NCBI GenBank assembly: GCA_022563615.1
Contig: JADFMZ010000170.1
Span: 1 to 7,030 of the forward strand
Direction of reading: 5' to 3'
From: Planctomycetota bacterium
Lineage (GTDB): Bacteria > Planctomycetota > Phycisphaerae > UBA1845
Length of the DNA stretch: 7,030 nucleotides
In this document: in pieces, positions 1 to 5,592 of the stretch
Position numbering within the stretch: the first letter of the stretch is position 1
How the letters are laid out: every line of letters starts with the position of its first letter
Notes under the pieces: model-generated
Database searches by the model: none
Told to the model about the DNA's origin: nothing
The model's input: the letters and a program-made list of their open reading frames with translations, nothing else
Translations under genes and position numbers: made by a program

Positions 1-1
1 G

Positions 2-226
2 CGGGATATTGAAGCACGGATCCTCCGGCTTCCGAATCACCCTTCGTTGAAGCGGCGCGACGTGGAGCGGATCGGATCGTGCGTTCGATCGTTCTATGAA
101 CAATTGGACCGCAAGGATCATCTTTGCGAGATGTCCAGCCAACCCATGGAGCAGCCGGTGTCCAGCATCCGGCGTAACAAGAGTGAAAGAAAAGTCCCCG
201 CCCATTCCCTATCGCCGTTGGCGTAG
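2..226 (+). CDS. C-terminal fragment of a protein, possibly a DegT/DnrJ/EryC1/StrS-type aminotransferase
   Basis: An open frame enters from the left edge and ends at TAG 224-226, giving 74 residues with no start in the window. The first part reads RDIEARILRLPNHPSLKR and continues DVERIGSCVRSFYEQ. The pattern 'R-x-L-x-LP-x-HP-x-L' followed by 'DVExI...VRxFY' resembles the last helix region of PLP-dependent DegT-family sugar aminotransferases, whose C-terminus commonly reads 'LPLHPxLxxxDxxxVxxAV'. That assignment rests on this short motif alone, since the catalytic lysine and the fold lie outside the window. The last 30 residues (about 45-74) are low in hydrophobic residues and look like a poorly conserved tail. 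The stop falls in an imperfect 24-bp tandem repeat (203-250), so the tail may have been altered by a small duplication. Coding is supported by the sensible protein and by the GC-rich third positions early in the frame. Confidence 0.55.
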   Translation, partial: RDIEARILRLPNHPSLKRRDVERIGSCVRSFYEQLDRKDHLCEMSSQPMEQPVSSIRRNKSERKVPAHSLSPLA

Positions 227-250
227 TATTCCCTATCGTTTCAGTCGTAG
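203..250. repeat. Imperfect 24-bp tandem duplication across a stop codon
   Basis: Two adjacent 24-base units (203-226 and 227-250) share attccctatcg at 204-214 and 228-238 and cgtag at their ends. In total 16 of 24 positions are identical. The first unit contains the TAG stop of the partial gene at its end. The second lies just past it. Confidence 0.6.
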
Positions 251-267
251 GGTCCGCCGTGCGGACC
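251..267. terminator. GC-rich hairpin between convergent genes, candidate bidirectional terminator
   Basis: ggtccgc (251-257), a cgt loop and gcggacc (261-267) form a perfect 7-bp stem. It lies 25 bases after the stop of the plus-strand gene and about 80 bases beyond the stop of the minus-strand gene, where a shared terminator would be expected. There is no clear T-run on either side, so it is not a canonical intrinsic terminator. A weaker 5-bp hairpin follows at 310-322. Confidence 0.35.
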
Positions 268-349
268 ACCAGCCGGGCGGGCCGCTCCGTCTGTTCCATC
301 AGATGCAAACCGGTGATACCGGGGATGAAAGGATTAGCTCGTAGCGGCC

Positions 350-625
350 TCAGGTCTCCGAGTCGGCCGCTTTGAGCCAGTCGCGGACGTTGCGGGCCAG
401 AACCTCGACCTTGCGCGTCGTGAGAATGTGCTCCTTGAGCCTCGGAGACACCTTGAGCGTGCTCATGGCTTTCTCAACCCGCGACCAGAGCTGCTTGCAC
501 TTGGCCTCGGTTTCGGCCAGATACAAGTCGGTAACGAGCTCTTGAAGTCGGGCCAGCATGATCCGGCCACGTTGATCGTAATAACGTTGGATCGTCTTTT
601 TCTGATACGGCGTGAAGTCACCCAT
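350..625 (-). CDS. Small conserved hypothetical protein, helical, 91 aa
   Basis: The protein starts MGDFTPYQKKTIQRYYDQRG and is predominantly helical, charged and soluble, with no signal peptide or membrane segment. The open frame runs further upstream to 808, but the start was placed at ATG 625-623. The extra 61 residues look like translated intergenic DNA (many Ser, Arg and Pro, no pattern), whereas the sequence from MGDFTPYQ on looks like a real domain. From memory, small proteins with this MGDFTPYQ...LYLA...LW.RV..AM pattern occur in planctomycetes as conserved hypotheticals; no function is known to me. No good Shine-Dalgarno precedes the ATG. The gene is divergent from panD, with a 213-base gap, and convergent with the gene at the left edge. 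Confidence 0.7.
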   Translation of the reverse strand: MGDFTPYQKKTIQRYYDQRGRIMLARLQELVTDLYLAETEAKCKQLWSRVEKAMSTLKVSPRLKEHILTTRKVEVLARNVRDWLKAADSET

Positions 626-700
626 GGGCGACCATAGGTAACGCGATGGAAACAGATCGTCAACCGGGATAGAAAAACACACGCTCTTTACGCCTTCGTT

Positions 701-729
701 TTGACGCAGGCGAAGGAATCTGCGAGAAT
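701..729 (+). promoter_or_regulatory. Candidate sigma-70-like promoter for panD
   Basis: TTGACG (701-706) and GAGAAT (724-729) are separated by 17 bases. The -10 matches TATAAT at four of six positions. It would give a leader of roughly 100 bases before the panD start at 839. The match is only moderate and housekeeping promoters in this lineage may differ, so this is tentative. Confidence 0.3.
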
Positions 730-826
730 CGGATCTTTCAGTAAGCATGATTGGAGAGCTCGAACAGACACACGATGGGATGCCGTGGGCGGCTGGTTCG
801 TCCATCATGCTCTGACCGGCAAAGCC

Positions 827-830
827 GGAG
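827..830 (+). promoter_or_regulatory. Ribosome binding site deciding the panD start
   Basis: GGAG lies 8 bases before ATG 839-841. It supports starting panD at MKIEML rather than at the upstream in-frame ATG 701, whose extra 46 residues have no counterpart in PanD. Confidence 0.6.
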
Positions 831-838
831 TTGCAACC

Positions 839-1246
839 ATGAAAATTGAAATGCTCAAATCAAAGTTGCATCAGGCGTGCGTGACGCAGGCCGACCTGAA
901 CTACGAGGGTAGTCTTGGAATCGACGTTGAGCTGATGGAAGCGGTGGGGCTCCTGCCAAACGAAAAAGTGCTGGTGGCCAACATCAGCAACGGGCATCGA
1001 TTCGAGACCTATGCAATTCCCGAGCCGTTTGGCTCGCGGAAGATCGTGTTGAACGGAGCAGCCGCCCGGCTCGGTCGTGCCGGCGACCGGGTCATCATCA
1101 TGTCCTTCGCCTGGTTGGATGAGGCGGAGGCCAGGCAGGGGAGGCATCGCCCTCGCGTGCTTCGGCTCGACCAAAGCAATGCCCCGGTCCATCAGCCCAC
1201 GGCCGCTGAGGCGCCCAAACCTATTGTGTCGATACCGGAAGCATAG
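839..1246 (+). CDS. panD: Aspartate 1-decarboxylase proenzyme (pyruvoyl-dependent)
   Basis: PanD converts L-aspartate to beta-alanine and CO2, supplying beta-alanine for pantothenate and therefore coenzyme A and the ACP phosphopantetheine arm. The 135-residue product starts MKIEMLKSKLHQACVTQADL and carries the self-processing site YEGSLGID at 22-29. Gly24-Ser25 is the known autocleavage bond, at the same numbering as E. coli PanD, and Ser25 becomes the pyruvoyl group. TYAIPE (about 59-64) holds the conserved tyrosine, and LNGAAARLGRAGDRVIIMSF (about 73-92) matches the NGAAA motif and the core beta strands. The protein is about nine residues longer than the E. coli enzyme (126 aa), with a variable Ala/Pro-rich tail. 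The start is fixed by a Shine-Dalgarno at 827-830 and by family length. It appears to be a single-gene unit, divergent from the 91-aa gene. It is cytoplasmic and tetrameric by family. Confidence 0.96.
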   Translation: MKIEMLKSKLHQACVTQADLNYEGSLGIDVELMEAVGLLPNEKVLVANISNGHRFETYAIPEPFGSRKIVLNGAAARLGRAGDRVIIMSFAWLDEAEARQGRHRPRVLRLDQSNAPVHQPTAAEAPKPIVSIPEA

Positions 1247-1316
1247 AAGCCCGTCCGCATCCATCGGCCGGGGCGGCGACCTTCGGCGTCATGACAGCCT
1301 CGCCGGGGCGTCGGGA

Positions 1317-1363
1317 TTGACACCCCCAAGCTGTTGACCTTAAGTAGACCCAGAGCTTCTAAC
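1317..1363 (+). promoter_or_regulatory. Candidate promoter(s) for tRNA-His
   Basis: Two possible -35 elements sit downstream of panD: TTGACA (1317-1322) and TTGACC (1334-1339). The second is followed after 18 bases by TCTAAC (1358-1363), four of six matches to TATAAT. The first has TTAAGT (1340-1345) at 17 bases, a weaker match. Either would start transcripts ahead of the tRNA, through the inverted-repeat region. These are consensus matches only. Confidence 0.3.
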
Positions 1364-1442
1364 AAAACCGAGCCGCAGGCATTTTGAAACGGCCTGCGCG
1401 AACGTCGGAGTGTCGCGGACGCTTCGAAACACGTTTTGTTAG
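1359..1442. repeat. Nested inverted repeats in the panD to tRNA-His gap
   Basis: The outer arms ctaacaaaac (1359-1368) and gttttgttag (1433-1442) are perfect 10-bp complements bounding an 84-base segment. Inside, cgcaggc (1374-1380) and gcctgcg (1392-1398) form a perfect 7-bp stem with an 11-base loop. The segment has no convincing ORF. It lies 12 to 100 bases before the tRNA and could be a structured leader, a small RNA, or a remnant of a mobile site. The rest of the 1247-1458 gap shows only the candidate promoters. Confidence 0.6.
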
Positions 1443-1458
1443 CCGTTCTTAGATCAAA

Positions 1459-1533
1459 GGCCGGTGTAGCTCAGTTGGCTAGAGCACCTGACTGTGGATC
1501 AGGAGGCCGCGGGTTCGAGTCCCGCCGCCGGTA
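1459..1533 (+). tRNA. tRNA-His (anticodon GTG)
   Basis: The cloverleaf is complete. Acceptor 5' arm 1460-1466 is followed by TA and a D-arm GCTC/GAGC (1469-1472 with 1482-1485). The anticodon stem CCTGA/TCAGG (1487-1491, 1499-1503) encloses loop CTGTGGA with GTG at 1494-1496. The variable loop is five bases, and the T-arm GCGGG/CCCGC (1509-1513, 1521-1525) encloses TTCGAGT. G1459 can serve as the G-1 typical of tRNA-His. The acceptor end is odd: G1 faces T72 (1532) and G-1 faces A73 (1533), where most bacterial tRNA-His have C73. CCA is not encoded. The IS begins 7 bases downstream at 1541, so the tRNA body itself is intact. Confidence 0.93.
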
Positions 1534-1540
1534 GTGCCCT

Positions 1541-1580
1541 TGACCTGCCCCCATTCTATGTACCAGCGGCTATGAGAGTC
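1541..1580. repeat. Terminal inverted repeat, left end (orfB side)
   Basis: It begins TGACCTGCCCCC and ends CCAGCGGCTATGAGAGTC. Its partner at 2829-2869, read on the other strand, begins TGGTCTGCTCCC and ends CCAGTTGTTATGAGAGTC. The outer 12 and inner 18 bases match well, with a divergent 10-11 base spacer between. The orfB stop (1558-1556) lies inside this repeat. Confidence 0.88.
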
Positions 1581-2491
1581 GGTGTCCGTTTCTGTTCCTC
1601 ATCCATCGCCTGTTGGGGCAGGCGGAGCGTAGCGGAGCCTGGCCCAACAGGCGTCGCGCTCGCCTTACCCACCTCCCCGGTCCGCCCACTCACCGTGACC
1701 GCAAACGCCGCCGGCGTCTCGTAGCCCAGGCTGCTGTGTGGCCGACGATGATTGTACTCCAACCTGTAATCCTCCGTCACCAACTTCGCTTCTGTCAAGC
1801 TCGTGAACAACTCGCCGTTGAGCAGTTCATCTCGCAATTTCCCGTTGAACGATTCATTGAATCCGTTCTGCCACGGGGCGCCCGGCTCGATGTACAGCGT
1901 CTTCACGCCCGACTCAGCCAGCCACGCCCGCAGCGCCTTGGCGATGAACTCCGGGCCGTTGTCGCTGCGAATGTGCTCCGGCGCTCCGCGCACCTCGAAC
2001 ACATACCGAAGCGTCTCGATCACTTCCGTGCTCGTAATGCTACGCTCCACCTCGATGGCCAGGCACTCTCGCGTGTACTCGTCTTCGATGGTCAGGAACT
2101 TCACCGTCCGCCCGTCGACCGTCTGGTCGCTGACAAAGTCGTAGCACCAAACATGGTTAATGTACTCTGCGCGATGACGCACGCATCCGTTGCCGCTGTG
2201 GCCCAAACGCCTTCTTTTACGCTGTTTCCTCGGCACCTTCAATCCTTCCTTTCGCCACAGACGATACACGCGCTTGACGTTCACGCGAAAACCGTCGCGA
2301 CGCAACAACGCCCAAACCCGACGGTACCCGTAACGCGGATGACGGCGAACCAAGGCCAGCATCCGCTGAACCAACGGCTTCTCATCGTCGCGTTCACGCA
2401 CTGCATACCGCTGTGTCGCGCGCGGTTGACCGAGCACTTTACAAGCCCGACGCTGCGAAACATCTTGAAGCCTCTTACGCGTCTTGTTCAC
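1556..2491 (-). CDS. IS3-family transposase OrfB (DDE integrase core)
   Basis: OrfB catalyses strand cleavage and transfer of the element, normally as an OrfAB fusion. Numbered from the GTG at 2491, it has an N-terminal HTH_21-type region (about 40-95, with RHPRYGYRRVWALLRRDG). The integrase core has catalytic D118 (WCYDFVSD), D177 (IRSDNGPEFI) and E213 (NGFNESFNGKLRDE). D177 and E213 are separated by exactly 35 residues, the DD(35)E signature, and K218/R220 follow the Glu. YNHRRPHSSLGYETPAAFA (247-265) is the conserved C-terminal motif. A tail of about 45 residues beyond it overlaps a strong hairpin and the terminal repeat, and is probably dispensable. The GTG start has little support. The frame is open upstream to the frameshift site, so the natural product is probably the fusion. 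Confidence 0.93.
   Translation of the reverse strand: MNKTRKRLQDVSQRRACKVLGQPRATQRYAVRERDDEKPLVQRMLALVRRHPRYGYRRVWALLRRDGFRVNVKRVYRLWRKEGLKVPRKQRKRRRLGHSGNGCVRHRAEYINHVWCYDFVSDQTVDGRTVKFLTIEDEYTRECLAIEVERSITSTEVIETLRYVFEVRGAPEHIRSDNGPEFIAKALRAWLAESGVKTLYIEPGAPWQNGFNESFNGKLRDELLNGELFTSLTEAKLVTEDYRLEYNHRRPHSSLGYETPAAFAVTVSGRTGEVGKASATPVGPGSATLRLPQQAMDEEQKRTPTLIAAGT
1607..1653. repeat. 16-bp hairpin inside the 3' end of orfB
   Basis: cgcctgttggggcagg (1607-1622) and cctggcccaacaggcg (1638-1653) are complementary at 15 of 16 positions, around a 15-base loop containing cggag twice. It sits 27 bases inside the inner edge of the IS terminal repeat and encodes the non-conserved tail of OrfB. It could block readthrough transcription or translation, or act in transposition. 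Confidence 0.8.
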
Positions 2492-2496
2492 CGCGT

Positions 2497-2527
2497 CCCT
2501 GCGGCGCGCCGGGCTTAGAAGTTTCCC
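2497..2527 (-). promoter_or_regulatory. Programmed -1 frameshift signal joining orfA to orfB
   Basis: At the end of orfA, the zero-frame codons GGA AAC preceded by G form the heptamer G GGA AAC (2527-2521), fitting X XXY YYZ. Two codons later comes TAA. After a 7-base spacer, CCCGGCG and CGCAGGG (2513-2497) can pair as a stem with one mismatch and a CGC loop, in the place of a stimulatory structure. The -1 frame is open from here through the orfB GTG at 2491, so a shift yields an OrfAB fusion running N-L-L-S-P-A-R-R-R. Confidence 0.6.
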
Positions 2528-2793
2528 GCCGACACTTCCTTGAGAATCTGAATGTCCAAGGCCTGGTCGGCCACCAGCTTCTTCAGCCGACCGTTCTCCG
2601 TTGCCAATTCCTTAAGCCGCTTGGCCTCGTTGGCCTTCATGCCGCCGTACTGGTTGCGCCAGCGGTGGAACGTCGCCTCGCACACCTCCAAGGCCTGGCA
2701 CACCGCCGCAATGTCCTTGCCCTCCGACAACATTCGATCCGCATCCCGGAGCTTGCGAATAATCTGCTCCGGACTATGTCTTTTCCGTTTCAT
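2515..2793 (-). CDS. IS3-family transposase OrfA (HTH DNA-binding)
   Basis: OrfA binds the element's ends and supplies the N-terminal part of the OrfAB transposase. The 92-residue protein starts MKRKRHSPEQIIRKLRDADR. It has an IS3-type helix-turn-helix (about 8-55, with AAVCQALEVCEATFHRWRNQ) followed by a leucine-zipper-like heptad region (about 60-85, EAKRLKELATENGRLKKLVA) expected to mediate multimer formation. ATG 2793-2791 was chosen over the in-frame ATG at 2817, because GGAGG (2806-2802) lies 8 bases upstream of it and the family starts with a basic MK(R/K)xR. It ends SAGNF-TAA just after the slippery heptamer. Confidence 0.93.
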   Translation of the reverse strand: MKRKRHSPEQIIRKLRDADRMLSEGKDIAAVCQALEVCEATFHRWRNQYGGMKANEAKRLKELATENGRLKKLVADQALDIQILKEVSAGNF

Positions 2794-2828
2794 CCAAGAG
2801 TCCTCCCGCCCGATCACCGGGCTAATGG

Positions 2829-2869
2829 GACTCTCATAACAACTGGATCAGGTTTTGGGGAGCAGACCA
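2829..2869. repeat. Terminal inverted repeat, right end (orfA side)
   Basis: This is the 41-base partner of 1541-1580. On the minus strand it starts TGGTCTGCTCCC and ends TTATGAGAGTC. One base of length difference falls in the divergent central spacer. Beyond it, 2870-2925 holds no gene and no clear terminator for the operon ending at 2926. Confidence 0.88.
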
Positions 2870-2925
2870 GTTCTTATCCAAATCGTCTGGGGCTCTAAGA
2901 CTGCTTGGGGGATGGGTTTCTTAGA

Positions 2926-4227
2926 TCACTCGGCGCGTCTTAGAACCAGCGTGGTGTTCTGGCCGCCGAAGCCGAAGCTGTTGGACAGGACTGCGTTAAT
3001 CGTCATGCGGCGGGACTGGTTGGGTACATAATCCAGGTCGCATTTCGGATCGGCAGTGTTGTAGTTGATTGTCGGTGGGGCCATGCCGTCGCGAATGGCT
3101 AGAATGCATGTGATCAGTTCGACCGCGCCGGCGGCGGCAATCAAGTGGCCAATCATGCTCTTTACACTACTGACGGGAATGTCTTTGGCGCGATCTCCAA
3201 AGACGTTGCGAATAGCCAGCGTTTCGACGGCGTCGTTTTCCTGCGTGCCTGTGCCGTGAGCTGAGATATAGTCAATGTGTGCCGGCGTCAGTTCGGCGCC
3301 GGCCAGCGCTGCCCTCATCGAGGCAGTCGCGCCGCGACCGTTCTCATGTACATCGGTAATGCGAAACGCATCCGCGGTTGATCCGTAGCCGACGATCTCC
3401 GCAAGGATCGGCGCGCCGCGCCATCGGGCATGTTCCAACTCTTCCACGATCAGCACGCCGGCCCCTTCGCCGAGCACGAACCCGTCGCGTGTACGATCGA
3501 ACGGGCGAGACGCGGTTTGACATGCGTCATTCCGCGTGGACAAGGTGGTGAGGCGGCTAAAGCCGGTGATCCCAAGAGGATGGATCATGCTGTGCGTGCC
3601 GCCTGAAAGAATCACATCGGCATCGCCGTAGCGAATTACATGCATGGCTTCCCCGATCGCCTGGGTGCTGGCGGCGCAGGCGGTCAGCGTGTTGAGGTTG
3701 GGGCCTTGGGCGTTGAACTGAACCGCCAGATGCCCGCCGGCCAGATTGGGCTCCTGCTCCATCTCGCTAGTGGCGTCGAAGACCTCCAAGGCGGTCTTGG
3801 TCCACCGGACGAAGTCGAGAGAGGTCATCTTCCCGTCGGGGCCGCGACATCCTGCGATCGCCGCGGTGACACTGGGGATAAAGTCGGCCGGTCCTTCGCC
3901 GCCTCCGAGGTAAACGCCGACCCGCGTCGAATCAAGCGCCATACAGTCGGCCAACCGCGCGCTTTTCCATGCCATCGACGCAGCCGCCAGTGCGAACTGC
4001 GTGTTCCGACTGGCGCGTTTATGTCTGGCTGCATCATCCCCGAGAAAATCAGCCAGCGCAAAGTTCTTGACCTCGGCGGAAAAACGCGTCGGGAAGGTGC
4101 TCGCATCGAACAAGGTCGTCGGGGCGACGCCGCTTTCGCCGGCCAGAATCCTTCGCCACACCGACTCGATCTCGTGCCCCAGCGGCGTGACCCAGCCGAT
4201 TCCGGTAATCACCACGCGACGTTCCAT
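2926..4227 (-). CDS. Beta-ketoacyl-ACP synthase, FabF-like, catalytically complete (KS-alpha)
   Basis: The family condenses an acyl group held on the active-site Cys with malonyl-ACP, extending the chain by two carbons. The 433-residue protein begins MERRVVITGIGWVTPLG. It has catalytic Cys184 (NTLTACAASTQAIGEA), His324 (SAHGTGTQEND) and His361 with Lys356 (VKSMIGHLIAAAGA), plus NSFGFGGQN near the C-terminus (416-424). This is the full FabF triad. Relative to E. coli FabF (413 aa) it has an insertion of about 20 residues at roughly 110-165, before the Cys, close to where the acyl pocket and dimer interface lie. ATG 4227 is preceded by AGGAG (4238-4234) inside the end of the upstream gene, with only 3 bases between stop and start, so translation is probably coupled. 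It is the last gene of the operon. It could be a housekeeping FabF, but pairing with a degenerate KS argues for a specialised role. Confidence 0.93.
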   Translation of the reverse strand: MERRVVITGIGWVTPLGHEIESVWRRILAGESGVAPTTLFDASTFPTRFSAEVKNFALADFLGDDAARHKRASRNTQFALAAASMAWKSARLADCMALDSTRVGVYLGGGEGPADFIPSVTAAIAGCRGPDGKMTSLDFVRWTKTALEVFDATSEMEQEPNLAGGHLAVQFNAQGPNLNTLTACAASTQAIGEAMHVIRYGDADVILSGGTHSMIHPLGITGFSRLTTLSTRNDACQTASRPFDRTRDGFVLGEGAGVLIVEELEHARWRGAPILAEIVGYGSTADAFRITDVHENGRGATASMRAALAGAELTPAHIDYISAHGTGTQENDAVETLAIRNVFGDRAKDIPVSSVKSMIGHLIAAAGAVELITCILAIRDGMAPPTINYNTADPKCDLDYVPNQSRRMTINAVLSNSFGFGGQNTTLVLRRAE

Positions 4228-4230
4228 GAG

Positions 4231-5592
4231 CTACTCCTCAAACCGCCGAAGGACCAACGCCGCCCGCTGTCCTCCTGAAAGCGCCATTCCGAAACTGATC
4301 GCCCGGTCAATCCGCGCATCCACGGGATCATCCTGGACGAAACGAAAGCGGGAAACCGGATCGGCTGGAGCCGTGTTGAGCGAGGGCGGAACGGTGCTGC
4401 GATGAAGCGCCAGAACCGTGGCTGCGAAATCGATCGCACCAGAGCCAGCCCCGTTATTGCCGGTTGCGCCTCGAGTGGTCAGCGCGGGAATGTCGTCGAG
4501 CCGGCCGCCAAGAACATCATTCCAACCTGCAAGTTCCGAGGCGTCGTGATCCTGCGTTGCGGCGCCGAACGGAGCCGCCAGATCGATTTGATCCGCCGTG
4601 ATCCCGGCGTCGTTCAGCGCGTTGCGCAGCGCCAGCGCGACATCCAGACCGCGCGGACAAGGATCCGCCCAGCCTTGCGTGTTGCTGCTGGCGCCGAAGC
4701 CGATCAGCTCGGCGTATATTCTCGCCCGGCGTGCGCGGGCGTGGTCCAGAGATTCTAGAATCGCCAGTCCACCGCCTTCCGCGGCGATCATCCCGCGACG
4801 GTCCTGTGCGAAGGGCCGACAGGATCGCTCCGGCGTTTCATTGTCCTGAGTGTTAAGCCGCCCCAATAGCTGCGGCCTGGATAAGGCCAGCGGATTCATT
4901 TTGCTTTCAGCCCCACCGCAGATGCACACGTCGGCATCGCCTCGCGCGATCGTGCGGTACGCCTCACCCACGGCAAGATGGCTGGAGGCCTCGCCGCAGG
5001 TGATCGTATTGGAAGGCCCCTGAGCGTCGTGCACGATGGTGACGTGGCATGCCAGCATGTTGGGCAAAGACTTGAGGAGCCACAGAGGCGCCAGATTGCT
5101 CATCCCCTCCGTACCCCACAGGCGGAGGCTGAACGTGCCGTCATCTTGGGCAGCCGTGCTCAGCGCCGCCGTGAGTTCGCCAAGATCGGTGCAGACCAAC
5201 CCCGCACCGATGTTGGCGCCGAAGCGCGGACTGTCCAGGTTGGTCTGTTCGGCTTCCCCACGTTGCACGAGGCATCGCGTGTTCAAGCCGGCGTCTTTCA
5301 CCGCATAATACGCACAAACAACCGCGATCCTGATATCCCGCGACATCACCTTGGCGCTCTTGCGATAGGTTTTCGGGATATGGTCGCCCAGTTGAAACGG
5401 TGGCAGCTCGCCGCCGATTTGGGTGGAAAAGCCGGACGGATCAAACGCCTCGATACGCCGCAGGCCACACCTCTTACGCAGCAGCGCATCCCAGAACGCC
5501 TCCACGCCGAGGCCGATCGGGGACGCCACGCCTAATCCGGTCACCACGACCCGCCGTTTAGCCTGCACCGGGCTGCTCGACTTTCTCGACAC
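4231..5592 (-). CDS. Degenerate ketosynthase, chain-length-factor-like (KS-beta)
   Basis: This is a thiolase-fold ketosynthase of 453 residues, beginning with the FabF-like RRVVVTGLGVASPIGLG (13-29). The nucleophile position keeps Cys199 (NTITCGEASSHLAVGEA). The region matching SAHGTGT is AAPFGAAT, putting Phe342 in place of the first catalytic His. The region matching VKSMIGH is TRGATGN, with Arg374 for Lys and Asn379 for the second His. Loss of both His should abolish malonyl decarboxylation, so it is best read as a partner of the complete KS encoded next, like KS-beta of type II polyketide and aryl-polyene systems. Classic KS-beta instead replaces the Cys, often with Gln, so this is a different route. 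The start is uncertain. GTG 5592 overlaps the upstream gene by 35 bases with no clear ribosome site; a GTG at 5568 is an alternative. Confidence 0.85.
   Translation of the reverse strand: MSRKSSSPVQAKRRVVVTGLGVASPIGLGVEAFWDALLRKRCGLRRIEAFDPSGFSTQIGGELPPFQLGDHIPKTYRKSAKVMSRDIRIAVVCAYYAVKDAGLNTRCLVQRGEAEQTNLDSPRFGANIGAGLVCTDLGELTAALSTAAQDDGTFSLRLWGTEGMSNLAPLWLLKSLPNMLACHVTIVHDAQGPSNTITCGEASSHLAVGEAYRTIARGDADVCICGGAESKMNPLALSRPQLLGRLNTQDNETPERSCRPFAQDRRGMIAAEGGGLAILESLDHARARRARIYAELIGFGASSNTQGWADPCPRGLDVALALRNALNDAGITADQIDLAAPFGAATQDHDASELAGWNDVLGGRLDDIPALTTRGATGNNGAGSGAIDFAATVLALHRSTVPPSLNTAPADPVSRFRFVQDDPVDARIDRAISFGMALSGGQRAALVLRRFEE
4234..4238 (-). promoter_or_regulatory. Ribosome binding site for the complete ketosynthase
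   Basis: AGGAG lies 6 bases before ATG 4227 and inside the last codons (Glu-Glu-stop) of the upstream degenerate ketosynthase. This arrangement suggests coupled translation and near-equal amounts of the two subunits. Confidence 0.65.

Larger units (their letters stand above)
1541..2869 (-). mobile_element. IS3-family insertion sequence, 1329 bp, apparently complete
   Basis: The element has matched imperfect terminal inverted repeats, TG...CA ends, and two overlapping-phase ORFs typical of IS3. These are orfA (HTH) and orfB (DDE integrase core) in a -1 phase relation. Both read on the minus strand, the same direction as the ketosynthase operon whose last stop lies 57 bases to its right. The bases flanking the inferred ends (cct on the left, gtt on the right) do not form the 3-4 bp direct repeat expected of fresh IS3 insertion. 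Either the ends are misplaced by a base or two, or a flank was rearranged. Both ORFs are intact, so the copy looks recent and possibly active. Confidence 0.9.

Noticed and set aside
96..344. Plus-strand 82-residue open frame at the left edge
   Set aside because: It overlaps the better-supported frame ending at 226. Its translation is rich in Arg, Pro and Ser with no domain pattern, and it has no ribosome site.
627..664. Possible promoter for the 91-aa gene (TTGACG on the minus strand)
   Set aside because: The hexamer has no acceptable -10 at 16-18 bases; the nearest, TACCTA, matches at only two positions.
626..808. N-terminal extension of the 91-aa hypothetical protein
   Set aside because: The open frame exists, but the residues look like translated spacer and the domain begins at MGDFTPYQ. 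The candidate panD promoter also lies in this stretch.
860..1264. Minus-strand open frame opposite panD
   Set aside because: PanD motifs are unmistakable on the plus strand. The antisense frame is a by-product of GC-rich codons.
1359..1442. Definite integron attC site
   Set aside because: The 3' core reads GTTAGCC and the 5' core TTCTAAC, each breaking the GTTRRRY/RYYYAAC consensus. No integrase or cassette array is present, so it is kept only as an inverted repeat.
1613..2518. Long plus-strand open frame opposite orfB
   Set aside because: The minus strand has the full DD(35)E transposase. The plus frame has no recognisable domain.
3640..4278. Plus-strand open frame opposite the complete ketosynthase
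   Set aside because: It covers the active-site region of an intact FabF-like gene on the other strand and spans the start of that gene.
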